Assembly: GCA_015654635.1 (NCBI GenBank)
Contig: JAATGP010000049.1
Coordinates: 62,001-126,000 of the forward strand
Reading direction: 5' to 3'
DNA from: Alphaproteobacteria bacterium
Lineage (GTDB): Bacteria; Pseudomonadota; Alphaproteobacteria; Micropepsales; Micropepsaceae
DNA: 64,000 nucleotides
In this document: piece by piece, positions 38,465-46,567 of the stretch
How the letters are laid out: every line of letters begins with the position of its first letter
How positions within the stretch are numbered: the stretch's first letter is position 1
Notes under the pieces: generated by a model
Database searches by the model: none
What the model was told of the DNA's origin: nothing
Seen by the model: the letters and a program-made list of their open reading frames with translations, nothing else
Translations under genes and position numbers: made by a program

Positions 38465-38932
38465 ATGATCTTCAAAGGCGCAGGAACGGTGATGCCGGTA
38501 TGGCAGATCCGGCGGGTAGATCCGGGTTTCATCTACGTCATCGAGCATCACGGCCAGTACAAAATAGGAAAAACGACGCGCACCAAAGAGCGTTTAAAGG
38601 CAGCGAAGACTTGGTTGCCGGATATGAACTTGCTCGGCTTCAAACCATTCTGGGGTATGTCCCATCATGAGCGCCTCCTGCACGCCGGATTTGCCTTCTA
38701 CTGGTATGCCGGTGAATGGTATAAATTCGACGGTGATGATGACGCGCGAGATCTTCTCCTTGATGGGTTTCTTGCTTTCTCCGATGACAATCCAGATATC
38801 AATTCTCGTGACTTCATCTATTGGTATAACGGAGAGGGCATGGTTGAGCTTCTGATGGCCATGGATGAGCAAAAGATCTCACTGCGAAAATTTCAGCAGA
38901 AGGAATCAATCTCTCCAAAGAAGGTTTTTTAG
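38465..38932 (+). CDS. GIY-YIG/T5orf172 nuclease-like protein
   Basis: A 155-aa protein with a GIY-YIG-type domain of the T5orf172/MUG113 branch: GFIYVIEHHGQYKIGKTTRT (the IYVI and KIG strands), the arginine in TKERLKAA, and HHERLLH plus WYKFDGD as candidates for the catalytic glutamate region. The domain occurs in phage and defence proteins. It begins one base after the HEPN gene and ends with a 4-bp stop overlap with the convergent ParB-like gene. Nuclease activity is inferred. Confidence 0.75.
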   Translation: MIFKGAGTVMPVWQIRRVDPGFIYVIEHHGQYKIGKTTRTKERLKAAKTWLPDMNLLGFKPFWGMSHHERLLHAGFAFYWYAGEWYKFDGDDDARDLLLDGFLAFSDDNPDINSRDFIYWYNGEGMVELLMAMDEQKISLRKFQQKESISPKKVF

Positions 38933-40239
38933 GCCTTTAAGAAAAACACTATGACATTGGCCAAGCTATCCCACATCGACATAAGATGTTCTGGTGAGGG
39001 GGCGAAGTTAGGAGAGTGGACATATTTGTTGAGTGTGTCCGCTGAAACGAGTTTGTCGCCCTGTTTGAATTTTCTAATAATATCCATTTGCTTTGCGTCT
39101 ATTTTGCCTGCCGCGCTAAGGTGGAGCGCAGATTTTTCCAGTCGAATTGCAAGCTTGTCGTTCTCATAGACAGAGACGCTCGCTTCTTTGATATAATTTT
39201 CAACGGCGAGTTCTAGAAGTACCCGAAGCAGGACGGAGATGGCATTTGCATGTTTATGCAAGTCGAGATGAAACTGGAGCTCTTCCCAAATCTGATGATG
39301 TCGCTGAAGGCGACCGGGCCAGGTAAGCCCGAAGTCTTTCTGAGGAATAAGTGTTGACCGCACTGTCGGTGCGGTCTTCGCGGTAGGCTTGCTGCGGCCT
39401 GTTTCCGCTTTTGTTTCGGATTTAGCCTTGGCGCTCGCCTTTAGCGAGTCGTCAGCAATGGGTAGGACGCCTTCGCTGGCTAGCTTATCTAGGTATCGCT
39501 GCTTTCCGTCCACGTCCCATATATCGCCCAGCACGAGGTCGCGGTTAGCAAGATCCGTCGCAATTCTTGCAAGTGCATTTAAGGATTTTGCAGGGTCGTG
39601 AGTAAACTCGAACTTCCTGCCCTTCATGCTGATGCCCACGCGACTTCTGAAGGGTTCGGCGGATAATAAGCGGTTGAGTGTTGACCGAGGGATCTTCCGT
39701 CGCGCCGGTAAGAGGTGGGCTTGGGAGAGATGTTTTTCGATCTCGTCGGCGACGCTTGGGCCATTCCCCTTACCTGTGCGGGCAACGAAGGTAGCCTTCA
39801 TACGATCATCCCATGTGCTCTGACCTACACCATTTTGCGTTCCAGTGTGTCGCCGGAACAGGATCTCATCGATTCGGTCTCGATCCGTTTCTATTTGGCA
39901 CTGAACTTCCTTTGGGGGTGTCCCCTTCCATCGCGTAGCTTGCTCTCTAAAGAACGATTGAAGCTCGACTGTCGGCGCTCGACGCGGCTCATTGAGCAGT
40001 TTAAGGCATGTGATACGACGATTTCCATCGAAGACGATGAATTGGCTTTTCTCGGGCGCCACAAGCGGGAATTCGTAGATCTCGCCACGGTCGACTATGT
40101 CCTTAGCGAGATTGCGCATGTGTTGCTCGCGTTCTTTAAATAGCCACGCAATTGCGGCCGTCTCGTTTTCAAGCTCACCGTGGCGGTCGTTGGCGCGGTT
40201 GACTACGAGAGAGCTGAGCGGAATGTTTCTGATTGCCAT
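38929..40239 (-). CDS. ParB/Srx-like domain protein with HEPN-like C-terminus
   Basis: A 436-aa protein. Residues 1-95 form a ParB/sulfiredoxin-like domain (IRNIPLSSLVVNRANDR, FIVFDGNRRITCLKLL), whose relatives include CTP-binding clamps and nucleases. A middle basic Ala/Lys/Thr linker (about residues 260-300) joins a helical C-terminal domain (ISVLLRVLLELAVENYI, LNKYVHSPNFAPSPEHL) that resembles HEPN-type domains of defence proteins. The start at 40239 has GGGGGGA six bases upstream; the longer frame lacks one. It converges on the GIY-YIG gene. No ParA partner, so plasmid partition is unlikely. Confidence 0.7.
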   Translation of the reverse strand: MAIRNIPLSSLVVNRANDRHGELENETAAIAWLFKEREQHMRNLAKDIVDRGEIYEFPLVAPEKSQFIVFDGNRRITCLKLLNEPRRAPTVELQSFFREQATRWKGTPPKEVQCQIETDRDRIDEILFRRHTGTQNGVGQSTWDDRMKATFVARTGKGNGPSVADEIEKHLSQAHLLPARRKIPRSTLNRLLSAEPFRSRVGISMKGRKFEFTHDPAKSLNALARIATDLANRDLVLGDIWDVDGKQRYLDKLASEGVLPIADDSLKASAKAKSETKAETGRSKPTAKTAPTVRSTLIPQKDFGLTWPGRLQRHHQIWEELQFHLDLHKHANAISVLLRVLLELAVENYIKEASVSVYENDKLAIRLEKSALHLSAAGKIDAKQMDIIRKFKQGDKLVSADTLNKYVHSPNFAPSPEHLMSMWDSLANVIVFFLKA

Positions 40240-40804
40240 TGTGTCCCCCCAGAGGCTGACCATACCATCCCGAGTTGTGCTTGCAAGAGAGGGTGTGCTT
40301 AGTCTGATGTCTGTGCCGATTTTTGATGGGTTGGGCGCTACCTGCGCCCCTGAATGACAAGCGACACGCTTGGCTGCTTTGTCTGTCAGCTGCCGCGGCT
40401 CTACCGGACTTGATGAGGCTGATGCGCGTCAAGTAGGTCATGTGGCCCTATAGGACGCTTTACAGAGTTTTATTAAGAATGCCGGGAACCACATATTCAA
40501 CAATACCGAGGTCCGGATGCAATTGAGGCAACGGAAATAGATCCAGTCTGCCGCGACTGGCTCAAGATTGGCGGAAGACCTGAACAGTCACTAGGAGGTC
40601 TATTCCGACGTCCGAAAACGTGGAGCCGTTATTCATCCGTAGCGCGTCGGATGCGGACTTTCCGAAGATGGCAGAGCTGCGTCCAGAAGCGCTCGCTCGA
40701 CCAATTTGCGATATCCTGTTTACTGTGTCGGAGCGAGGGCTTCTTTCGTAGTAGAGCGGATGCAGCTACAGTAGGCGTGAGAACAACGAATGCGATAATC
40801 AACG
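40240..40804. other. 565-bp non-coding region between divergent defence-type genes
   Basis: No convincing gene on either strand. A small hairpin (GGGCGC-TACCT-GCGCCC) lies near 40336-40352. The region should hold the divergent promoters of the ParB-like and DUF4365 genes. Short frames present on the right lack ribosome binding sites and recognisable domains. It may contain decayed sequence from earlier insertions. Confidence 0.5.
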
Positions 40805-42013
40805 ATGTCGGAATCAGCACCTTGGCTCAAAGCAATGGAAAATGGCGGATTGGGTGAGGCGCGCGCACGCGCTTTCCTCATGGATAGATTTTGGGTACTT
40901 GAACGGTCTGTAGACATTGAAGGCGCCGATTATCTGATTCAGCGGCGCCTCATTCCCTCGAATTTTCTCGACCCCGAGCCGCCGCGTCTCGGCGTAGTGC
41001 AAGTAAAGTACATTCAAGATGGTAGTACGCCTATCAGAGTGAAAAGAAGTTACCTTGCCAATCGCCACGGTTCGCCATATGGCGAATTCTTCATCCTAGT
41101 CTTTACCGGGCGCGAAGACGACGAGCGTGCATTCCTTCTCTCGGCCCGAGAAATGCTGAAGGAAGCGGAGGAGATCGAAGAGGGTGGCGAACTAATCGAG
41201 CGGCTCAGAGGTGCCAAACTTCTTGGAAACAGCAATTATGAGATAACCGAGCGAAAAATAGCACTCGACCAGATCGAACATGCGCTTAAGAATGCGGACT
41301 TCATAGCCAACCGACGTTTCATCGGGAGCTCATCGTACGTCAAGCTGGATCCTAACCAGATCGATCACGATTTGACCCTGCCCTTGGATAACAGTTGGGG
41401 CGATATCCCAAAGGAATTCTTCAAAGGCAGGAAAAAGCTACAGTCGACCATGTTCAATTTGGAGGAAATTATTGACGGGCTTTCGAAAATGTTGAAATCG
41501 ACCGACCCGACGGAAGTGCTACAAATCTATGAAGACAATGTCGAAGGGTTCGTCGGAGGAAGCGGAAGCTGGCAGGAAATCGGCGTTAGAATTGATTTCT
41601 TCGATGACGATTTTTTTGAGGCGGTGAAGAGCCACCGAGCTCGACTTGCCAAGATCAATGAACTCGGTTTTGAGGGTAGTTATTTCAAGTTGTGCTCGAA
41701 ATTCGAAAAAGAAGTCGTGTCCAAAGTGCTCGCGCTCGCGGATGATAACCAACTAGGGACCGTGAAGATTCAGGCCGAAGGCGACAAGCTCGTGCGCGAG
41801 GCAGACGCCAACGCCATTAGCGTGATCAATAGCTCTAGGCTTGGAACGATGCCCGCAAAGCCTTTCTCCGGCTTCATCCGCCCACTGGCTTCCAGACTAA
41901 TGAGGCCATGTACCGTAGCGAACAAGAGCCCTGTCAGGGTTGTGTGCGGAACGTCCGGCAACTCTCCAGCGTCTTGGCATTCCCGTACTATAGAATCGAA
42001 CTCATCGAAATGA
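40805..42013 (+). CDS. DUF4365-like putative nuclease, 3' end replaced by foreign sequence
   Basis: The 402-codon frame starts with a PD-(D/E)xK-like DUF4365 core: GGLGEARARAFL, SVDIEGADYLIQ, GVVQVKYIQ supply the glutamate, aspartate and Q-x-K pattern. It continues with a helical region to about residue 340. The last 60 residues (after NAISVINS) are the antisense of the neighbouring TetR gene and show no protein-like character. The native C-terminus has therefore been lost at a recombination junction near 41,830, and the product is a truncated chimera, perhaps inactive. Confidence 0.65.
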   Translation: MSESAPWLKAMENGGLGEARARAFLMDRFWVLERSVDIEGADYLIQRRLIPSNFLDPEPPRLGVVQVKYIQDGSTPIRVKRSYLANRHGSPYGEFFILVFTGREDDERAFLLSAREMLKEAEEIEEGGELIERLRGAKLLGNSNYEITERKIALDQIEHALKNADFIANRRFIGSSSYVKLDPNQIDHDLTLPLDNSWGDIPKEFFKGRKKLQSTMFNLEEIIDGLSKMLKSTDPTEVLQIYEDNVEGFVGGSGSWQEIGVRIDFFDDDFFEAVKSHRARLAKINELGFEGSYFKLCSKFEKEVVSKVLALADDNQLGTVKIQAEGDKLVREADANAISVINSSRLGTMPAKPFSGFIRPLASRLMRPCTVANKSPVRVVCGTSGNSPASWHSRTIESNSSK

Positions 42014-42369
42014 CTAAGAGCCGCCTGTTTTAAGTCTCCCTCCAGCGTGGCAAACCTGGGATCGTTGAGTAGAAGCTGGTAACGCGCCGGGTGTTTGGAA
42101 CTGTACGCGATGATGCCTTTGAGCGCACCGGCCAATTTCTTCGCGGGCTTGGCCGATGACTGCCGCACCCGCGCCAGTGTCGCGGTCATGTCGGAGAGAT
42201 CGGCTGCTGCGACTGCAGCAAGAAGCGCATCCCGATTCCTAAAATGCTTGTACGGCGCATTGTGGGATACTCCCACGGCCTGACCGACGGCACGAAGAGT
42301 GACCGCGTGCTCGCCGCCAGCGTCGAGCAACGCTGCCGCTGCAGCTACAAGCTTTCTTTCGGTTGTCAT
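41770..42369 (-). CDS. TetR family transcriptional regulator, C-terminus altered
   Basis: A 199-aa TetR regulator. The HTH is LDAGGEHAVTLRAVGQAVGV followed by SHNAPYKHFRNRDALLAAVA; the C-terminal part (WHG-type) has ARYQLLLNDPRF and LTGLLFATVHGLISLEASGR. The last dozen residues (LASASRTSLSPSA) are read from DNA belonging to the DUF4365 gene, so the original end is missing a short part. It overlaps the SDR gene by ATGA and shares its promoter, implying an autoregulated SDR-TetR operon. Confidence 0.85.
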   Translation of the reverse strand: MTTERKLVAAAAALLDAGGEHAVTLRAVGQAVGVSHNAPYKHFRNRDALLAAVAAADLSDMTATLARVRQSSAKPAKKLAGALKGIIAYSSKHPARYQLLLNDPRFATLEGDLKQAALSHFDEFDSIVRECQDAGELPDVPHTTLTGLLFATVHGLISLEASGRMKPEKGFAGIVPSLELLITLMALASASRTSLSPSA

Positions 42370-43331
42370 TTCAGAAGAACTGATTCTTCGCCGGACAACA
42401 GGTGAACCAGCTCTTTTGAATCATTCCAGAGGCGCCCCGCAAGTACTTCATCATAAGACATTTTGGACGAGCGCATTTCGATTAGTCGCCCGTCGTCCGA
42501 CTGAAAATATTTGCCAGAAGCGTTTGCGAAAGCAGGATCAGCAGCGATCTTGCCGAGGCAAGCACCTGAAAAAGCGAGGTCACCCATTGTGACGCCAAGG
42601 CGTCTCTGGAGCCAGCCAAAGAAGGCCGTCGTTGCGAGCCACTGAACAGGTTTCGGCGTGCCGCGTAGGAATCCCGTCCCCGCCGTGCTTCCCGGATCGA
42701 ATGCAATCGAGGCAATCGAACTGCCAGATCGCCTTAGGCGTCGATCCAGTTCATAGGCATGAAGAATATTGCATAGCTTTGATGTGGAATATCTCTTTCC
42801 GGCCGAGGTCGGTTTTCGGCCGTCCTTGCCGTCATTCGCAAGCGCAATCGCGTTTGGCTGGACAACTGCGCCGACGAGCTTTCCGTCCATTGTCTCCGGA
42901 TCGTGGGTGCCGCTGGCTGTAAAGACCACACGGCCGTTCTCGGCCACACGGTCGATCAGCAACTCGATCAGAAGGAAATGCCCCAGATGGTTGGTCGCAA
43001 AGGTCTCCTCATAGCCGTCCGGCGTATGGTTGAGGGCTTCGATGCAGGCGCCAGCATTGCATAGGATAGCTTGCAGGTCATCGACCTCGCCTCGGTCGAT
43101 CATGGCCCGGCAACGGCTGGCTGCGTCCCTGACCGAAGCCAGAGAGGATGTGTCCATTTGAAGGGTGGTGACCTGCACCCCGTACCCGATGCGTAGCCGC
43201 TGCGCCGCTGGCTCAACACGCGTCAGATCGCGGCCAGCCAAGATGAGGTTGAAGCGCGGTCCCCCAGCCAGTTGTTTGGCGCATTCATACCCGATGCCGC
43301 CATGGCCGCCTGTGATGAGAGCCGCAGGCAT
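42366..43331 (-). CDS. Short-chain dehydrogenase/reductase
   Basis: A 321-aa classical-to-extended SDR related to retinol dehydrogenase/protochlorophyllide-reductase-like enzymes. It has the cofactor loop TGGHGGIG, the ILCNAGA strand, and the catalytic Y-x3-K in KRYSTSKLCN. The start at 43331 begins the Rossmann strand (MPAALITGG); the longer frame runs into the operator. It is the first gene of an operon with a TetR regulator. The substrate is unknown; such pairs often respond to small electrophiles or quinones. Confidence 0.87.
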   Translation of the reverse strand: MPAALITGGHGGIGYECAKQLAGGPRFNLILAGRDLTRVEPAAQRLRIGYGVQVTTLQMDTSSLASVRDAASRCRAMIDRGEVDDLQAILCNAGACIEALNHTPDGYEETFATNHLGHFLLIELLIDRVAENGRVVFTASGTHDPETMDGKLVGAVVQPNAIALANDGKDGRKPTSAGKRYSTSKLCNILHAYELDRRLRRSGSSIASIAFDPGSTAGTGFLRGTPKPVQWLATTAFFGWLQRRLGVTMGDLAFSGACLGKIAADPAFANASGKYFQSDDGRLIEMRSSKMSYDEVLAGRLWNDSKELVHLLSGEESVLLK

Positions 43332-43348
43332 ATTTAAAGCCCTTTCCG

Positions 43349-43403
43349 AGGTTGACATTGGCAACCTAATTAGGGGCCAAGGTTGATGCTGTCAACCTTG
43401 GCC
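43349..43403 (-). promoter_or_regulatory. SDR-tetR promoter with two palindromic operators
   Basis: Reading leftward, TTGACA (43390-43395) and TAATTA (43367-43372) are separated by 17 bp, a near-consensus sigma-70 promoter. A 29-bp palindrome with 12-bp perfect arms (GGCCAAGGTTGA / TCAACCTTGGCC, 43375-43403) covers the -35, and a second, shorter one, AGGTTGACATTGGCAACCT (43349-43367), abuts the -10. Both share the AGGTTG half-site and are probably bound by the operon's own TetR. Confidence 0.75.
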
Positions 43404-43812
43404 CTTCCAGGGTGACGGTCTTTTTTCGACCGGGCCGATGAGACCGCGGTTAAGGAGATTTCAAAAATCGACCGATCGATATTGATAGTGGTTGAAACTG
43501 AGGAATTCTCAGATTGCCGAAATTCCCTTTTGAAATCAAAAGCGCAAATTTCTGACGGATCGGGAAGTCGGTTCTCGACAGTGCGTCGAAAAAATTTGTG
43601 TCAGTAGATCAATGCGTTACTATGCTTCAAAATAATCGAGTGGGAATGAGCGAGGGTCCGCAAGGGCGTAGCCGACCGCGGACGATTTGGTCCGGTGGAC
43701 CAAATCGACGAGCGAACGCGCTGCTTGTCCGCCGTAGCCTTGGGCGAAGGCGGAAGCGCTGCAAAGCACAATGACCGGCGCGTATCCACTTCCTCTAGTT
43801 AGTACGGACCCT
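43404..43812. other. Intergenic DNA across attR, with an 11-bp hairpin in the old guaA downstream region
   Basis: No gene is supported. To the left of attR lies AT-richer element DNA (for example TTTTTTCGACC and repeated AAATCGACCGATCG). To the right is GC-rich chromosomal DNA with a perfect hairpin, CGATTTGGTCC-GGT-GGACCAAATCG (43683-43707), which may have been the original guaA terminator although it lacks a T-tract. Confidence 0.5.
43635..43649. other. attR: right end of the element
   Basis: ATCGAGTGGGAATGA matches the guaA 3' end (attL) at 14 of 15 bases in direct orientation. Sequence to its right should be what followed guaA before insertion. Confidence 0.85.
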
Positions 43813-45438
43813 ATGATTAGTCTTGATAACATCAGCAAGCAGAACGGCCATCAGATCTTGTTCATCGAAGCATCGATGGGCATTCAGAAGGGGGAGAAGG
43901 TCGGGCTTGTCGGGCCGAATGGGGCTGGCAAGACGACCCTGTTCCGGATGATCGCGGGGGAAAACCCGCCCGACGATGGGCAGGTGTCGATCGATCCCGG
44001 CAAGACCATCGGCTATTTCAGCCAGGATGTCGGTGAGATGTCGGGCCAGAGCGCCGTCGCGGCGGTGATGGATGGCGTCGGGCCGGTGAGTGCGCTGGCC
44101 GCCGAAATGGCCAAGCTCGAAGCCGCTATGGTCGACCCCGATCAGACCGATGCCATGGACGCGATTGTCGAGCGCTATGGCGAGGTGCAGGGGCGCTTTG
44201 AGGAGTTGGACGGTTATGCGTTGGAGGCGCGGGCGCGCGAGGTTCTCGCTGGCCTCAGCTTCAGCCAGGAACGCATGGACGGCGATGTCGGCGAACTCTC
44301 TGGCGGCTGGAAAATGCGTGTGGCACTTGCCCGGATCCTGCTGCTCAGGCCCGATGCCATGTTGCTGGACGAGCCGAGCAACCATCTGGATCTGGAAAGC
44401 CTGATCTGGCTGGAAGCCTTCCTCAAAGATTATGACGGCGCTTTGCTGATGACGTCGCATGATCGCGCCTTCATGAACCGTATTGTGGGCAAGGTGGTGG
44501 AGATCGACGGCGGTGCGCTCACCACCTATTCGGGCAATTACGATTTCTACGAGCAGCAGCGCGCCCTCAGCGAAGAGCAGCGCCAAGCGCAATTTGAACG
44601 CCAGCAATCGATGCTTGCCAAGGAGATCAAATTCATCGAGCGCTTCAAGGCGCGCGCCTCGCATTCAGCACAAGTCCAGAGCCGGGTGAAGAAGCTGGAC
44701 AAGATCGAACGGGTGGAGCCGCCCCGGCGCCGCCAGTCGGTCAAATTCGACTTGCGCAGTCCGCCGCGTTCGGGCGACGACGTGGCAAACTTCAAAAGCG
44801 TTCACAAGGGCTACAGCCAGCCGATCTATATGGGGCTCGACTTTATGGTGCGCCGTAAGGAACGCTGGTGCATTCTGGGCGCCAACGGCGCGGGAAAATC
44901 CACGCTGCTCAAGCTCGCCGCGGGGGCAATCACGCCGGATCGGGGAACGGTCACCATCGGCAGCAATGTTCGGATGGGCTATTTCGCCCAGCACGCCATG
45001 GATCTCTTGGACGGCGACGATACGGTGTTCGAGTCCCTGGAAGATTCCTTTCCGCAGGCAGGCCAAGGGGCGTTGCGCACGCTGGCCGGTTGCTTCGGCT
45101 TTTCCGGTGATGATATCGAGAAGCCTTGCCGCGTGCTGTCGGGCGGCGAGAAGGCCCGTTTGGTCATGGCCAAGATGCTGTACGACCCGCCCAACTTCCT
45201 GGTTCTGGACGAGCCAACCAACCATCTCGACATGGCGACGAAGGAAATGCTGGTTGCAGCGCTGGCGGAGTTCGAGGGCACCATGCTGTTCGTTTCGCAT
45301 GATCGCCACTTCCTCGCCGCGCTGTCCAACCGGGTGCTGGAATTGACGCCGGAGGGCATTCATCAGTACGGCGGCGGCTACACCGAATATGTCGCCCGCA
45401 CGGGCCAAGAGGCCCCGGGTCTCCACCCGGGCGGTTAG
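43813..45438 (+). CDS. ABC-F family ATPase (ribosome-associated type)
   Basis: A 541-aa soluble protein with two ABC ATPase domains and no membrane segments, the ABC-F layout of Uup/EttA/YheS proteins that act on the ribosome. Walker A motifs are GPNGAGKTT and GANGAGKST; signatures LSGGWKMRVAL and LSGGEKARLVM; Walker B with the hallmark DEPSNHLD and DEPTNHLD. The linker between domains (about residues 240-310) is Gln/Arg/Lys-rich. The start at 43813 opens directly into the first domain. It is chromosomal, just right of the element. Which ABC-F subgroup it belongs to is not determined. Confidence 0.9.
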   Translation: MISLDNISKQNGHQILFIEASMGIQKGEKVGLVGPNGAGKTTLFRMIAGENPPDDGQVSIDPGKTIGYFSQDVGEMSGQSAVAAVMDGVGPVSALAAEMAKLEAAMVDPDQTDAMDAIVERYGEVQGRFEELDGYALEARAREVLAGLSFSQERMDGDVGELSGGWKMRVALARILLLRPDAMLLDEPSNHLDLESLIWLEAFLKDYDGALLMTSHDRAFMNRIVGKVVEIDGGALTTYSGNYDFYEQQRALSEEQRQAQFERQQSMLAKEIKFIERFKARASHSAQVQSRVKKLDKIERVEPPRRRQSVKFDLRSPPRSGDDVANFKSVHKGYSQPIYMGLDFMVRRKERWCILGANGAGKSTLLKLAAGAITPDRGTVTIGSNVRMGYFAQHAMDLLDGDDTVFESLEDSFPQAGQGALRTLAGCFGFSGDDIEKPCRVLSGGEKARLVMAKMLYDPPNFLVLDEPTNHLDMATKEMLVAALAEFEGTMLFVSHDRHFLAALSNRVLELTPEGIHQYGGGYTEYVARTGQEAPGLHPGG

Positions 45439-45448
45439 CCGGGTGCTT

Positions 45449-46390
45449 TCACCGGACTGACATTCGTCCCGTCTCGGACGGCTTCTCTCCGAAGCGCTTG
45501 GCATATTCCCGCGAGAATCGACCCAGATGGCTAAAGCCTTCTTCCAGCGCGATGGTGGTAATGGTGGTGCTGCCGTCGGCATTGAGCAGGCGCTGACGAA
45601 CCCTATCCAGCCGGATATCGCGCAGAAAGGCCATCGGGCTTGTCTGCCGGAAACGCCGAAAACCGTCGAGCAGGGTACGGGCCGGGGCGTCGGCGGCCTG
45701 CGCAATATCAGCCAGACAGATCGCTTGCGAGGCATTGTCCCGGATGAAGGCTTCGGCCCGCTTGACGGTGAAAGGCGCGGCCGCCGTTTTTTCCTGCCTC
45801 GGGCGGCCGTTGCTTTCCAGCAGAAGACCCAGCAACAACCTCTGATAATCGTAAGTGACCTTGCGGTTGGCCCGCGACAGGTCCGGCTGCCCGGTCATCG
45901 ACCACAGAATGCGCGCCCAGGATTGTAAGGCAGGCTTGTGCAGGTCGATGGACAGGCCCAGCTCGGGATTGCTCTGGCCCGTATGCTTGAGAAAAAGCCC
46001 GGGTCCGATCCGCAGGATGAACTGCTCGCAGTCGTCGGAAAGTTCGACATCCAACGGTGCGCCGGGCGGCAGGCAGGCACCATGATACTGGTCCAAGAGA
46101 ATCTCCTCCCGTCCCACGCGCAGCACGCCATGGCCCTGACGGCACAGGATAATCAGGTGGTAGCCCTCAACTTGATTGGCGCGCACATGCATGGGGCCGA
46201 ACTTGATCGAACCCATGCCAAGTCCGGCCAAATCCACATAGTCCATATGGGCTTGCAGCCGCCGCATCGAACCGATGGGGGCGAGTTCGTGGGGCTGCAT
46301 TACAGTCGAAATGCGATACCGGGTTTCCTCAACGTCAGTACTTTCGAAGAGCCGATATCCTTTCAGGTCCAGATCGTGTGCGGTGATCAT
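45449..46390 (-). CDS. AraC family transcriptional regulator of the dioxygenase cluster
   Basis: A 313-aa regulator with an N-terminal cupin-like sensor domain of the AraC-binding-like type (residues 1-190; FGPMHVRANQVEGYHLIILC) and a C-terminal double HTH (QAICLADIAQAADAPARTLL; TTITTIALEEGFSHLGRFSREY). Regulators of this kind (for example AndR, XylS-like proteins) activate aromatic oxygenase operons. It is divergent from the dioxygenase operon with a 177-bp gap holding paired repeats that are its likely binding sites. The effector is unknown; anthranilate or salicylate is a reasonable guess. Confidence 0.87.
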   Translation of the reverse strand: MITAHDLDLKGYRLFESTDVEETRYRISTVMQPHELAPIGSMRRLQAHMDYVDLAGLGMGSIKFGPMHVRANQVEGYHLIILCRQGHGVLRVGREEILLDQYHGACLPPGAPLDVELSDDCEQFILRIGPGLFLKHTGQSNPELGLSIDLHKPALQSWARILWSMTGQPDLSRANRKVTYDYQRLLLGLLLESNGRPRQEKTAAAPFTVKRAEAFIRDNASQAICLADIAQAADAPARTLLDGFRRFRQTSPMAFLRDIRLDRVRQRLLNADGSTTITTIALEEGFSHLGRFSREYAKRFGEKPSETGRMSVR

Positions 46391-46490
46391 GCGGCCATTT
46401 AGCCCATTAGTTTCCGACTAATTTAATATGGCACTCTCATAAAAACACAAGAAGTAGGCATGCCTTATTTATAGGCGCACCCCCTTTCCA

Positions 46491-46535
46491 GCCATTTCCG
46501 TATAGGGCACGGGCTGGCCTGCCATTTCCGGATAG
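46491..46535 (+). promoter_or_regulatory. Direct-repeat operator before the dioxygenase operon
   Basis: GCCATTTCCGTATAG (46491-46505) and GCCATTTCCGGATAG (46521-46535) match at 14 of 15 bases with a 30-bp start-to-start spacing, about three helical turns. This is the arrangement of AraC-family sites. The second copy ends 32 bp before the dioxygenase ATG. A related pair with the same spacing occurs at 50535-50579. Confidence 0.75.
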
Positions 46536-46567
46536 TTTGCCGCACCGTTCGCGTGGATTTTGGGTCC

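Larger units (their letters stand above)
25739..43649. mobile_element. 17.9-kb integrative mobilizable element inserted at the 3' end of guaA
   Basis: Flanked by direct repeats of 15 bp (25739-25753 and 43635-43649) that differ at one base. Next to the left end is a tyrosine integrase; further in are an AlpA-type regulator, mobilization accessory protein, coupling protein and MobF relaxase, but no mating-pair-formation genes. Cargo genes look like phage defence. Base composition is visibly less GC-rich than both flanks, mainly in the right two thirds. The 3' end of guaA is a known insertion site for islands with this kind of integrase. Confidence 0.88.

Noticed and set aside
38929..40239. Plasmid partition ParB
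   Set aside because: There is no ParA gene or centromere-like repeat array, and the C-terminal domain is not that of partition ParB.
43601..43838. Leftward frames across attR
   Set aside because: They span the recombination site and a hairpin, lack ribosome binding sites, and have no domain.
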